The notes under the pieces were generated by a model, which saw only the letters and a list, made by a program, of their open reading frames with translations, was not told the DNA's origin and did no database searches. A DNA stretch of 64,000 nucleotides, taken from contig NZ_BSVC01000004.1 of the NCBI RefSeq assembly GCF_030269905.1, forward strand, positions 434,001 to 498,000. Direction: 5' to 3'. The DNA is from Pelosinus sp. IPA-1 (GTDB taxonomy: Bacteria > Bacillota > Negativicutes > DSM-13327). The position numbers were made by a program, and so were the translations under genes. This document shows, in pieces, positions 7,387 through 17,316 of the stretch; the stretch's first letter is position 1; each line of letters opens with the position of its first letter.

Positions 7387-8121
7387 TTATAGTTGTCCGA
7401 TGAATTTATGTGTTTGCGGAATAACCCGTACATCATTTAAGGAACTAAGGGCTTGTTCTTGGTATAACAATACTGTATCTGGTTTAACCCCTTCACAATT
7501 GTTAATAGGCGTCACCGGTTGTATTATTAATGGAATATTTTCATCAACGCTTGCTATCAAATTTACAGCCTTGAGAAATTCCTTTGTATTAGTACTACCT
7601 GTAACTACTATTTTAACAAAAACATTACGAGTAGCAGCTAACCGTAAAAATTTACTATGCTCTTGCCACATTTCTTGTCTAATTATGCTAGGTAGCTTTA
7701 TGTCCATACTAATAATATCAATATGTGGCAAAACAAGTTCCAATTCAGTAGGTAATGTACCATTACTTTCTAAATAAATACGCCCCTTTATTTGTGGGAG
7801 GATTTTAGCAAGAGCCTTTGCTTGGCATAAAGGTTCTCCACCGGTAAAACTAACAGAATGGTGAGGTATTACTAACAAACTATTAATATAGTTTGACAAC
7901 TCTATCAGTGAAATTGGATTAACAATCGTTTGAAAATCGCGCCTGCCAGCCGTCTTTTCTATCTGAGCCGAGTTCACCATAGTTCTTGAGGAAGGTGTAT
8001 CGCAAAATTCACACTCTAGATTACAACCTGCTAAACGCACAAACACTTGACGATAGCCAACAAATTGCCCTTCCCCTTGAATCGAAGAAAATATTTCTAC
8101 TACGTTTACGTTTTGAGACAC
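7387..8121 (-). CDS. queE: 7-carboxy-7-deazaguanine synthase
   Basis: Radical SAM enzyme of queuosine precursor synthesis that converts 6-carboxytetrahydropterin to 7-carboxy-7-deazaguanine. 244 aa, GTG start after CAGGAGG. The N-terminus EIFSSIQGEGQFVGYR precedes the cluster motif CNLECEFC (Cx3Cx2C), then SFTGGEPL near residue 90. It starts 2 bases after the queD stop, so QueD makes the substrate of QueE in the same operon. The next enzymes, QueC and QueF, are not in the window. Confidence 0.93.
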   Translation of the reverse strand: MSQNVNVVEIFSSIQGEGQFVGYRQVFVRLAGCNLECEFCDTPSSRTMVNSAQIEKTAGRRDFQTIVNPISLIELSNYINSLLVIPHHSVSFTGGEPLCQAKALAKILPQIKGRIYLESNGTLPTELELVLPHIDIISMDIKLPSIIRQEMWQEHSKFLRLAATRNVFVKIVVTGSTNTKEFLKAVNLIASVDENIPLIIQPVTPINNCEGVKPDTVLLYQEQALSSLNDVRVIPQTHKFIGQL

Positions 8122-8123
8122 AA

Positions 8124-8501
8124 CTAAGCCTCCTGGCTATAAGCCGCTGCTGAATTCGGCGATTCCCATACTCTAACGGAACGTAATTTTACATCCTGAT
8201 TAAAAACTGCTGTTTCAGCTAGCTTTTCATATATGTATTGGGCAAGGTTTTCTGCCGTAGGGTTTATTCTGCAAAATGGCTCAATTTCATTAAGATAATA
8301 ATGATCTAAATTTACCATAATATCATTTACTGCTGCCTTTAAATCACCAAAGTCAATTAACATGCCTAATTCATCTAGTTTACTACCATAAATATTTACT
8401 TCTACCTTCCAATTATGACCATGTATGCGGCTGCACTTTCCTGGATAATTTCTAATACAATGAGCAGCTTCAAAATTAACTGCAATTGTTAATTCAAACA
8501 T
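8124..8501 (-). CDS. queD: 6-carboxy-5,6,7,8-tetrahydropterin synthase
   Basis: QueD/PTPS-family enzyme of 125 aa that makes 6-carboxytetrahydropterin from dihydroneopterin triphosphate. Zinc histidines are visible in FEAAHC (H14) and RIHGHNW (H27, H29), with a Cys before them in PGKCSRIHGH (C23) as in QueD. The acidic C-terminal active-site segment RSVRVWESPNS (E of VWE) is present. ATG start after GGAGGATAACGT. First gene of queD-queE-surE. No preQ1 riboswitch was recognised in the 140 bases upstream. Confidence 0.93.
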   Translation of the reverse strand: MFELTIAVNFEAAHCIRNYPGKCSRIHGHNWKVEVNIYGSKLDELGMLIDFGDLKAAVNDIMVNLDHYYLNEIEPFCRINPTAENLAQYIYEKLAETAVFNQDVKLRSVRVWESPNSAAAYSQEA

Positions 8502-8643
8502 TACGTTATCCTCCTTGTTTTTACGATAATTAATAATACTACATATATAGATTTAATATTTATAAGAAAAGCTAAAAATTATTATGATTAATAAACTCTT
8601 CAAAATTCTAGTCATCTTAATTAAAACTTTATATTCAGTATGT

Positions 8644-8671
8644 GTAAAAAAAGATGAGTATATTACTCATC
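8644..8671 (-). terminator. terminator after the glycosyltransferase gene
   Basis: GATGAGTA (8653-8660), loop TAT, TACTCATC (8664-8671), then a seven-T run on the minus strand. The stem begins only 3 bases past the stop codon. Confidence 0.85.
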
Positions 8672-8673
8672 TT

Positions 8674-9957
8674 TTATTTAACAGCTTGCTTACCTAAAAA
8701 ATCTTCTTTAGTGAATTCATTTTTTTGTGTTAGCAATACATCCTTATAACTAATGCTCCGTGTATGCTGAGTATGGCTCCACTCACGATCATTACGATGT
8801 ATAAAACCTAAAATAGTAATAGGTATCCAGCTATAGACAAAAAGCGGATAAAAAATCAAATACCACCAAGATTTTCCTTTCGCGCCAATTTGCGCTAAGA
8901 CAAGTACTGGGAATAAGTATTGACCAACACCTATCGCTGTCATAACTTCTACAGGTAATACTTTGTTTATAATATTAGTATAAAAGGGGAAGATGGTATA
9001 TACATAACTCATTAAAACAAAACTAGTCGATAAGATTAAAAAATAGGGCTGAAACAAATGTAATACTCCATCTAATATTCTAATATCACGTTGCTTAATT
9101 CCCTCGTATAGCATACTTGGAATATATCTACCAGCGATATCAAAATGTCCTTGCGCCCAGCGTTTACGTTGCCGCCAAGACTGCTCAAAGGTTAATGGCT
9201 TTTCATCATATACAATGGCATCATGTGCCCATGTGGTCGGAATCCCTTTAAGCAGTACCTTCATTGTAAATTCCATATCTTCGGTGAGACAGGTTGCTCC
9301 CCAACCAAACTTACGAAGTACTTCAGTAGATATACACATACCAGTGCCACCAAGTACACTTGATAGTCCAATATTATACTTTGCTAAGTGCCAGATATGA
9401 TTTACTACCCAAAATGAAATAGCAAAGGTACCTGCTATCCAGGTATCATGAGGATTTTTAGAATCAAGATATCCCTGAATTACTTTTTCACCCTTACATA
9501 AGCGATTGTTCATTTCTAATAGAAAATTTCGATCTACTAAATTATCTGCATCAAATATGACTACACTATCATAGTTACGTTGCAATTTAAAAAGCTTAGC
9601 AAACATCCACTCCATGGCATACCCTTTACCACGTTGTTCTAGGTTAAATCGTTCATAAACAATTGCACCTGATTTTCGGGCAATTTCTGCTGTATTATCT
9701 TTGCAATTATCAGCAATTACAAAAATATCATAAAGTTCACGAGGATATTTTAATACATGGAGATTTTCCACTAATTGCCCAATTACCTGTTCCTCATTAT
9801 GTGCAGCGACAATAACAGCAAAGCTGTTTTTAGGTGTCATAATTTTGACTTCTTTTTTGCGCCAAATACCAAAAAATGCGATGATAAAATAATATAAAGT
9901 AAAAAATACTATAATAAGTTGTAACGGGATCATAATATAGTCAGAAATATAATTCAT
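8674..9957 (-). CDS. membrane-bound family 2 glycosyltransferase
   Basis: 427 aa, processive GT2-like. One N-terminal membrane helix (about 8-30) precedes a GT-A domain with VAAHNEE near residue 50, FDADN (DxD, UDP-sugar and metal), GTGMCI, TEDMEF (TED) and QRKRWAQG (QxxRW). About three more helices follow (305-390). This motif set is that of hyaluronan/poly-GlcNAc/cellulose-type synthases and related transferases. The sugar and acceptor are not readable. It stands alone: a terminator follows and a perfect inverted repeat lies just upstream. Start ATG after AAAGGAG. Confidence 0.85.
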   Translation of the reverse strand: MNYISDYIMIPLQLIIVFFTLYYFIIAFFGIWRKKEVKIMTPKNSFAVIVAAHNEEQVIGQLVENLHVLKYPRELYDIFVIADNCKDNTAEIARKSGAIVYERFNLEQRGKGYAMEWMFAKLFKLQRNYDSVVIFDADNLVDRNFLLEMNNRLCKGEKVIQGYLDSKNPHDTWIAGTFAISFWVVNHIWHLAKYNIGLSSVLGGTGMCISTEVLRKFGWGATCLTEDMEFTMKVLLKGIPTTWAHDAIVYDEKPLTFEQSWRQRKRWAQGHFDIAGRYIPSMLYEGIKQRDIRILDGVLHLFQPYFLILSTSFVLMSYVYTIFPFYTNIINKVLPVEVMTAIGVGQYLFPVLVLAQIGAKGKSWWYLIFYPLFVYSWIPITILGFIHRNDREWSHTQHTRSISYKDVLLTQKNEFTKEDFLGKQAVK

Positions 9958-9984
9958 GGATTTTTCTCCTTTAAAGCCTGTTTT

Positions 9985-10009
9985 TTAAAGTATATCTAGT
10001 ATACTTTAA
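9985..10009. promoter_or_regulatory. perfect 10-bp inverted repeat, candidate operator
   Basis: TTAAAGTATA (9985-9994) and TATACTTTAA (10000-10009) are exact inverted copies separated by 5 bases, with the near side 27 bases upstream of the glycosyltransferase ATG. The arms contain a TATACT -10-like hexamer. The spacing of the half-sites fits binding of a dimeric repressor, but no regulator is next to it. Confidence 0.45.
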
Positions 10010-10099
10010 CTTAAAACACACATAACATTCTAATTCCAATTCCAATAGATTGTCAAGATAAGAATCTTTTTCTTATAACATTATAGTTCCTAAAATCAC

Positions 10100-10140
10100 A
10101 AAAAAATAAGCATCCAATAATGCGGATACAATTATTTTTT
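10100..10140 (-). terminator. terminator after pssA
   Basis: Minus-strand hairpin with core GTATCC/GGATGC around an 8-base loop, extended by an A-run/T-run pairing and ending in seven Ts. It starts about 12 bases past the pssA stop. Confidence 0.75.
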
Positions 10141-10151
10141 CAATAATAGGA

Positions 10152-10829
10152 TTACGTAACAGATTTAGAATCGAATAACCCAAAAACAGTATTCAGAATC
10201 CCAAATAAAGCATATGCAAAAAATGGTGAAAATAGGATTGCATCTTTTGTTATAAAAAGAATATAACCTGATATAAAAATCGTTATTATCGCTGGAATAA
10301 TTCTAAGTTTTTCACCTTTGCCTTTAAAGTCAGGATATTTTATCGTACTAACCATCAAGTAAGCAAAGATAGTAACTATAATTGGAAATATCCATCCATC
10401 AGGTTTTATCCCAAGCATGATAAATGTAGCTACTACACAACCAGCTGCTGGAATTGGTAAGCCCATAAAATATCCTTTGACAGTGCCTGTATTAACATTA
10501 AAACGTGCTAAACGTAATGCACCACAAGTTGCAAAAAACGCAGCAACAATATATCCAATAATACCAAAATCTTTTAATAAAAAGGCATATGCTAAGATTG
10601 CAGGCGCTACACCAAATGATACTAAATCACATAAGGAATCTAACTCTTTGCCAAACTCACTACTCACCTTTAAATATCTAGCTACTCTACCATCTAATCC
10701 ATCGCTAATCATTGCTGCCACTACAAATAATGCTGCCCGATAGAACTCACCATTAAAGGTAGAAATAATTGCACATACACCTAATACCAAATTTAAAGCT
10801 GTTAAAGCATTTGGAATTATGCTTCTCAT
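10152..10829 (-). CDS. pssA: CDP-diacylglycerol--serine O-phosphatidyltransferase
   Basis: Makes phosphatidylserine from CDP-diacylglycerol and serine at the membrane. 225 aa with the CDP-alcohol phosphotransferase signature DG-x2-AR-x8-G-x3-D-x3-D, read here as DGLDGRVARYLKVSS then FGKELDSLCD (about residues 43-67). Some six to eight membrane segments follow. Its ATG overlaps the psd stop by 4 bases (ATGA), and PssA supplies the substrate of Psd. ATG after AGGGAGG. Together they make phosphatidylethanolamine. Confidence 0.94.
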   Translation of the reverse strand: MRSIIPNALTALNLVLGVCAIISTFNGEFYRAALFVVAAMISDGLDGRVARYLKVSSEFGKELDSLCDLVSFGVAPAILAYAFLLKDFGIIGYIVAAFFATCGALRLARFNVNTGTVKGYFMGLPIPAAGCVVATFIMLGIKPDGWIFPIIVTIFAYLMVSTIKYPDFKGKGEKLRIIPAIITIFISGYILFITKDAILFSPFFAYALFGILNTVFGLFDSKSVT

Positions 10830-11464
10830 TGTAACAACCTCCCTATAACTGTCTCGCCACCCTTAACTCTGTCACCTTTTTTCACAAGAATTTCTACTGT
10901 TTTAGGTACAATCACTTCTGTACATGATGCAAATTTTATCAAACCATATCGCTCACCCAGCTGTAAAATACTTCCAAGCGTGACCCAAGAGACAATACGC
11001 CTAGCTAAAATACCAGCTATCTGTGTTACTAATACTTTCATATTATCATTTTCTATTCCGATAGAGTGACGTTCATTTTCACACCCTACAGATTCCTTAT
11101 AAGCAGGTCGAAACCGTCCGCAAGTGTATTGCTGAAATTTTATTTCACCGGCAATAGGACTACGGTTTACGTGTACATCAAAAACCGATAAAAATATGGT
11201 CACTTTTAGGCCTACTTGATTTAAAAATTGGTCATCGTAAACTTCGCAAACACTCATTACCTTACCATCTGCAGGTGATAAAACTAGACTATTATCATAA
11301 GGAATCTTCCTCTTAGGATTACGAAAAAAGAAAGTAATAAATCCCATTAAAACAGCAGGGATAATACTCCAATATGGATCGACAGTTACATAAATTACTA
11401 CCGTAATAATAGCAAGAACAACAATGTATATGTAACCCTCTTTAACTATAGGCGCTTTAACCAT
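10826..11464 (-). CDS. psd: phosphatidylserine decarboxylase, short type
   Basis: Pyruvoyl-dependent decarboxylase of 212 aa; converts phosphatidylserine to phosphatidylethanolamine. Two membrane segments at about 10-28 and 31-48, then SPADGKV, FDVHVNRSPIAG and the C-terminal processing region. In this family the chain self-cleaves at FGS and the Ser becomes the pyruvoyl group. Here the segment reads IKFASCTEV, so Gly is replaced by Ala (A179-S180). The other family motifs are intact. Whether it still self-cleaves is unknown. ATG start after GGGGTGG. It lies between the TagA-like gene and pssA. Confidence 0.9.
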   Translation of the reverse strand: MVKAPIVKEGYIYIVVLAIITVVIYVTVDPYWSIIPAVLMGFITFFFRNPKRKIPYDNSLVLSPADGKVMSVCEVYDDQFLNQVGLKVTIFLSVFDVHVNRSPIAGEIKFQQYTCGRFRPAYKESVGCENERHSIGIENDNMKVLVTQIAGILARRIVSWVTLGSILQLGERYGLIKFASCTEVIVPKTVEILVKKGDRVKGGETVIGRLLQ

Positions 11465-11540
11465 TTATCCACCCCATCTTACTAGCCATTTTTTTGTAAA
11501 ACAACTAAGTTCACTTCATATTTTTTTTGCATTATATTCC

Positions 11541-12275
11541 CTACATTCTGTGCTTTTTACTAGCTACTACCTTCATAACGAAACGTGGTAAAGCTAACAT
11601 ACGTATTGCACGCTTAGGCTCTGACAGTAATCGAAACAACCATTCCAAATTAGCATGTTGCATCCAAATTGGTGCCCGACGTACAACCCCAGCCATTACA
11701 TCAAATGTTCCACCTACTCCAATTGATACAGGAACATTTATTTGCTCTTTATATTCATTTAGCCACTTTTCTTGTCTCGGTACACCTAAAGCAACTAATA
11801 ATATATCTGGCTGACAAGCTCGAATGTTACTTATAATATCAGGTTCTTCTTTTTTAGTAAAGAAACCATTACGTGTACCGACAATTTGCACACCTGGATA
11901 ACGCTCTTGTGCTATCTCTTTCGCTTGTTCAGCGATGCCAGGCGCTCCACCAAGCATATAAATTTTATACTTTTCTTTAGTAGCTTCAACTAACAAATTT
12001 TGCACCAAATCATATCCCGCCACACGTTCTGGCATACTATCACCTTGGTAACGTGCCGCCCAAACCACCCCTGCACCATCAGGTACGACCAAATCCGCAT
12101 TATTGATAATATCTGCCAATTGTTTATCTTTATTAGCCATCATTATCATTTCTGCGTTAGGGGTGACAACTAAGTGGGACTTCTTTTGAAGAATAAATCC
12201 CTTAACTGCATTTACCGCTTCTTTCATTGTCACAACATCAATCAACACATTTAAAACAGCTACTCTATTGCGCAC
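11541..12275 (-). CDS. TagA/WecG-family UDP-ManNAc-type glycosyltransferase
   Basis: GT26 family, 244 aa: transfers an N-acetylmannosamine-type sugar to an undecaprenyl-diphosphate-linked GlcNAc. Visible motifs are TPNAEMI near residue 38, LVVPDGAGVVWAARYQG (catalytic Asp near 74), LGGAPGIAE and LLVALGVPRQEKW. The C-terminal part MQHANLEWLFRL is also typical. The start is taken as GTG at 12275; AAGGAG lies about 12 bases upstream, a rather long spacing. It sits between a class A PBP and psd/pssA, an envelope-building context. The polymer (wall teichoic acid or other) is unknown. Confidence 0.88.
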   Translation of the reverse strand: MRNRVAVLNVLIDVVTMKEAVNAVKGFILQKKSHLVVTPNAEMIMMANKDKQLADIINNADLVVPDGAGVVWAARYQGDSMPERVAGYDLVQNLLVEATKEKYKIYMLGGAPGIAEQAKEIAQERYPGVQIVGTRNGFFTKKEEPDIISNIRACQPDILLVALGVPRQEKWLNEYKEQINVPVSIGVGGTFDVMAGVVRRAPIWMQHANLEWLFRLLSEPKRAIRMLALPRFVMKVVASKKHRM

Positions 12276-12344
12276 TATACATATGGTCTCCTTACTATTT
12301 TAAAAATCAAACTTTTAAATTATCTAATATATTGTATCACACTA

Positions 12345-14309
12345 TTACATGCTGGGCAATCGTGGTAACGGAAGTTTCCACCAGGGTGTTTTTTCTTTCT
12401 CATTATCAGACGGCTCTGCTTTTTCCTTTGGTTGATTTTTAGGACGAATTTGGGTATCAATAACTATAGGTTCTGTTCCCTTAACAAAGGCACTGTACTC
12501 GATCTCTAAACACCCAGGTGTAGCCCTTTTACCAGAGTCCGTACAAATCGGTATATTAGTTACTACATTGGGGGGGATAGTAAAAGTTGTCGGTTTAGTG
12601 CCGCTGACTACTTGTGTCATCATTTTTCCCCACAATCCCGCTACCTGGGTACCTGAAATACCAACTGGTGTCCTATTATCATTTCCAACATAAATGCCAA
12701 CTAATAATTCAGGCGTGTACCCCATAAACCAGGCTGTTTCATAATTATCAGTTGTTCCTGTTTTACCAGCTGCCATACGCCCAATATTAGCAGGTGTACC
12801 CGTACCATCTTCAATGACACTTTGTAACATGTTTGTTAAAATATAGGCAACTTCGCTACTAAGTACAGATTGCTGTGTTATATGCGCCTCTTCTAACAAC
12901 TGATCATTTTCATCAAGTACTTTCAAAATCGATATTGGCCTAGATACTATACCGCCATTTGCAAAAGCAGTATAAGCAGTTGCCATTTCAAACAAATTAA
13001 CACCCTGTGTTAAGCCACCCAAAGCAGTAGCTAAATTATTATCTTGTGGAACTAAAGTGGTGATCCCCATATTCTTCGCCAAATCAAGTACTTTATCAAT
13101 TCCCACCTGCTGTCCAAGCTTCACAGATGCTACATTGACTGACAAGCGAATTGCTTTTTTTAAGGTGATTGGTCCATGGAATTTTTTATCATAATTTTGT
13201 GGAGCATACCCGTTAATATTAATCGGTTGATCAATAATAACTGAATTGGCAGTCAATCCTTGACTAAGGGCAACAGCATATACGAATGGTTTAAAAGCAG
13301 AGCCTGGCTGACGTACTTCTACCATGGTTCTATTTAGTTGACTTTCTTCATAACTACGTCCACCTACCATAGCTTTGATATATCCCGTACGAGGATCAAG
13401 TGCTAATACCCCACCTTGATACTGGCCTAGGACTGCTTCGGCCCCCTGCTGGACAACACTATCTAGTGTTGTATAAACTTTTAAGCCGCCCTTATATACC
13501 CGGTTGGCACCATACCGTCCAACAAGTTCATTCGCAACATAATCAAGAAAATAAGATGCCTGTACCACTCTTTTCTTTTTGCCGATTAATACGATAGATT
13601 GTCTTTGTGCTTCTTCGGCTTGCTTTTGTGTAACATACCCTTCCTTCACCATACCAGCGAGGACAGTCTTCCTACGTTCCAAAGCTGCCTGATTATCAAT
13701 ATATGGCGAATAAAGATTTGGTCCACGTGGCAACCCTGCCAGCAACGCACTTTCTCCTAACGTAAGCTCGCTTGCATGTTTCCCAAAGTATACTTGAGAC
13801 GCTGCTTCTACTCCATAGGCACCTTCACCAAAATATACTTGATTTAAATAAGCTTGTAAAATTTCCTGTTTGGAAAACTTACGTTCAATGATAATAGCCC
13901 AAAAAGCTTCTTTTATTTTCCGTGTAAAAGTACGCTCCTGAGTTAAAAACATGTTTTTAGCTAGTTGTTGTGTTAACGTACTTCCCCCTTCTACTAAGCC
14001 ACCTGACCGTAAATTAACCCAAACAGCACGGACAATACCGATAGGATCTATACCAATATGGTTAAAAAATCGACTATCTTCGTTAGCAACAATCGCTTGC
14101 TGCAGATAGGGAGATATATTATTTATTGAAACCACAATTCGATTTTCTTCAAACAATTTCGAAATAAGCTTTCCATTAGAATCAAAAACTTGGGTTGCTG
14201 CGACTAAATTTAAGTTTTCCAAAGAATCAATTTGTGGTGTAAAAAAAGCACATCCATTATTTGCAAATAGGCTTACAATCAATATAACGATAATACATAA
14301 ACGCTGCAT
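12345..14309 (-). CDS. class A penicillin-binding protein (PBP1A type)
   Basis: Bifunctional peptidoglycan glycosyltransferase/transpeptidase, 654 aa, anchored by an N-terminal helix (about 4-20). GT51 domain: E77 in NEDSRFF, GGSTLTQQLAKN, RKIKEAFWA and the second Glu in IERKFSK, then AYLNQVYFG. Transpeptidase domain: S337-x2-K340 (GSAFKP), S390-V-N392 and K516-T-G518. The tail (about 620-654) is rich in Lys, Glu and Pro. The NNGC at 17-20 is a poor lipobox, so a plain membrane anchor is preferred. ATG after GAAGGGAGTGG. First gene before tagA-psd-pssA; divergent from the deacetylase gene. Confidence 0.93.
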   Translation of the reverse strand: MQRLCIIVILIVSLFANNGCAFFTPQIDSLENLNLVAATQVFDSNGKLISKLFEENRIVVSINNISPYLQQAIVANEDSRFFNHIGIDPIGIVRAVWVNLRSGGLVEGGSTLTQQLAKNMFLTQERTFTRKIKEAFWAIIIERKFSKQEILQAYLNQVYFGEGAYGVEAASQVYFGKHASELTLGESALLAGLPRGPNLYSPYIDNQAALERRKTVLAGMVKEGYVTQKQAEEAQRQSIVLIGKKKRVVQASYFLDYVANELVGRYGANRVYKGGLKVYTTLDSVVQQGAEAVLGQYQGGVLALDPRTGYIKAMVGGRSYEESQLNRTMVEVRQPGSAFKPFVYAVALSQGLTANSVIIDQPININGYAPQNYDKKFHGPITLKKAIRLSVNVASVKLGQQVGIDKVLDLAKNMGITTLVPQDNNLATALGGLTQGVNLFEMATAYTAFANGGIVSRPISILKVLDENDQLLEEAHITQQSVLSSEVAYILTNMLQSVIEDGTGTPANIGRMAAGKTGTTDNYETAWFMGYTPELLVGIYVGNDNRTPVGISGTQVAGLWGKMMTQVVSGTKPTTFTIPPNVVTNIPICTDSGKRATPGCLEIEYSAFVKGTEPIVIDTQIRPKNQPKEKAEPSDNEKEKTPWWKLPLPRLPSM

Positions 14310-14366
14310 TTCACCACTCCCTTCTTAGCTTTAGTATTCCAAATCTAGGCGAAATTTACGCGCAGG

Positions 14367-14394
14367 AATATACCCTTACATGTCGAATATGCAA
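14367..14394 (-). promoter_or_regulatory. candidate promoter of the PBP1A gene
   Basis: TTGCAT (14389-14394), 16-base spacer, TATATT (14367-14372) on the minus strand, 58 bases before the PBP1A start. Confidence 0.4.
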
Positions 14395-14460
14395 TTTATA
14401 TGATAAATTTCGATAAAATTTTAAGATATAATTTACAGAAAAAGATTTAGGGGGGATATT

Positions 14461-15351
14461 ATGGTAAAAAGGTACAGTCTATTTAGTTTTTTTGGCCTTA
14501 TTGTTATTATTTCATTCATTTGCTTCGTATCCACTCCTCTTTCACTTGCGATACCGGCCTTACAACAAACCTCTTCGCCGCCCCCCGCTTCAGAAATAAG
14601 CTCTTCACCAGATGTGTACTATATTACGGAAACCGCGAATATCGTACCAACTAACGAAAAACCTGAGTATGATATTTTTACGAATAAAGAGCGAGAAGAA
14701 CGACAATTATCAACTGTCTTGCCAATAATCGAACCTTACTACGAAAGTAAAAGAGTATACTTAACTTTTGATGATGGCCCTGACCCTGAAAATACCCCCT
14801 TGGTTTTAGCCATTCTTAAGGAAAACAACATAAAAGCAACTTTTTTCCTAGTCGGAACAGAGATTGAAAAATATCCTGATATTGTAAAGCAAATCTTCAT
14901 GGAAGGACATGCTATCGGCAATCACACTTATAACCACACTTACCGTGACTTATATCAATCGCCTACTACTTATATTGAACAACTAAATCGCAATGATACT
15001 ATCATTAAGAATATCCTAACTGTACGTCCTCGTATTTCTCGAGCACCCGGAGGTTCCGCTGGGCATTTTACTAAGGAATACTGGAGTGCTCTAAAGATGC
15101 AAGGCTATATAGAAGTAGGATGGAACATTAGCTCGGGAGATGCTTCTGCCGCAAAAGCAAATGACATCCTCAATAATATAATGTATCAAACAACTAAAAA
15201 CACTTTTTTATGGGATCATGCTATTGTGTTACTGCATGATGGGAGGGGACATGCTGAATCCGTCAAAGCATTACCTTCTGTTATTAAATTTTATAAAGAA
15301 CAAGGTTTCCAGTTTCATGTTATAAACGCAAAGACACCGCCTGCTTGGTAA
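14461..15351 (+). CDS. secreted polysaccharide deacetylase (NodB domain)
   Basis: 296 aa exported or membrane-anchored deacetylase. An N-terminal hydrophobic segment (about 8-30) is followed by a Ser/Pro-rich linker to about residue 95. The NodB domain carries TFDDGPD (D104, D105), H155 and H159 of HTYNHT, RAPGG (R194) and LLHDG (H259). These are the metal and catalytic residues of peptidoglycan N-deacetylases, chitin deacetylases and PdaA/PdaB proteins. The substrate is unknown; cell-wall peptidoglycan is the simplest guess beside a PBP. ATG after TTAGGGGGG. One of three plus-strand genes, with its own terminator. Confidence 0.9.
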   Translation: MVKRYSLFSFFGLIVIISFICFVSTPLSLAIPALQQTSSPPPASEISSSPDVYYITETANIVPTNEKPEYDIFTNKEREERQLSTVLPIIEPYYESKRVYLTFDDGPDPENTPLVLAILKENNIKATFFLVGTEIEKYPDIVKQIFMEGHAIGNHTYNHTYRDLYQSPTTYIEQLNRNDTIIKNILTVRPRISRAPGGSAGHFTKEYWSALKMQGYIEVGWNISSGDASAAKANDILNNIMYQTTKNTFLWDHAIVLLHDGRGHAESVKALPSVIKFYKEQGFQFHVINAKTPPAW

Positions 15352-15370
15352 AGCACACGGTGTCTTTTTT
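15331..15370 (+). terminator. terminator overlapping the deacetylase stop codon
   Basis: AAGACACCG (15331-15339) pairs with CGGTGTCTT (15358-15366), with an inner TGCTT/AAGCA stem, then six Ts. The last codons and the stop lie inside the hairpin. It may also stop guaB read-through from the other strand, but less well. Confidence 0.85.
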
Positions 15371-15380
15371 ATCCTAATAA

Positions 15381-16856
<1,476 letters not shown>

Positions 16857-16990
16857 TTAGGACAAGTTATTTCAAATATAATAACATATTTAAACTTACC
16901 TAATCTACTCTTTTTTATGCAAAATTTAAATAATATTGGTAATTCTAATTCCGAAAAGTTATTAGATTTACAAAAATAAAACGAATGCCA

Positions 16991-17036
16991 TAGAAAATAA
17001 AGAATCCTCATTGTATTTCAATGAGGATTCTTTATT
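16991..17036 (-). terminator. strong terminator after the tautomerase gene
   Basis: An 18-bp perfect stem (16996-17013 with 17019-17036) around a five-base loop, followed on the minus strand by TTTTC. It separates the tautomerase from guaB. Confidence 0.85.
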
Positions 17037-17053
17037 ACTTATTACAAAGTATA

Positions 17054-17239
17054 TTACTTATCTGACATTAAAACTCCAGCTTTTGCTATATTGCTCTTGG
17101 CTGCGTCCCGAATAACAATTGTTACTGCATCAGCAGGACAATTAGCAGTTTCCGTAATTGCTTGTGTCACTTTTTTCGCCATTTCACGTTTTTGTTCAAC
17201 GGTGCGTCCCTCTATCATATCAATTTGTACGATTGGCAT
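17054..17239 (-). CDS. 4-oxalocrotonate tautomerase-like protein
   Basis: 61 aa. The family feature is a Pro right after the initiator Met (MPIVQIDMIEGR), which becomes the catalytic N-terminal Pro after Met removal. An Arg in the GRTVEQKRE segment and another in VIRDA fit the usual active-site arginines. Length and the single beta-alpha-beta layout match the 4-OT/DmpI group; the hexameric enzymes tautomerise 2-hydroxymuconate-type acids, but many genomic copies have unknown substrates. ATG after TGAGGAGGATGG. Monocistronic, with a terminator after it. Confidence 0.88.
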   Translation of the reverse strand: MPIVQIDMIEGRTVEQKREMAKKVTQAITETANCPADAVTIVIRDAAKSNIAKAGVLMSDK

Positions 17240-17316
17240 AATCCATCCTCCTCATAAATTTTATATATTTCAATTCGCTATTGATCGCGAGATCCCTGCC
17301 ATTTATTTCATTATTT

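Noticed and set aside
10826-11464. G164-S165 (LGS) as an alternative self-cleavage site in Psd
   Set aside because: It resembles the LGST site of long PSDs but lies too early; the alignment of the tail puts the site at A179-S180.
12345-14309. Lipobox-like NNGC at residues 17-20 of the class A PBP
   Set aside because: The -3 and -2 residues are Asn, not the Leu/Ala/Ser usual for a lipobox; a plain membrane anchor explains it.
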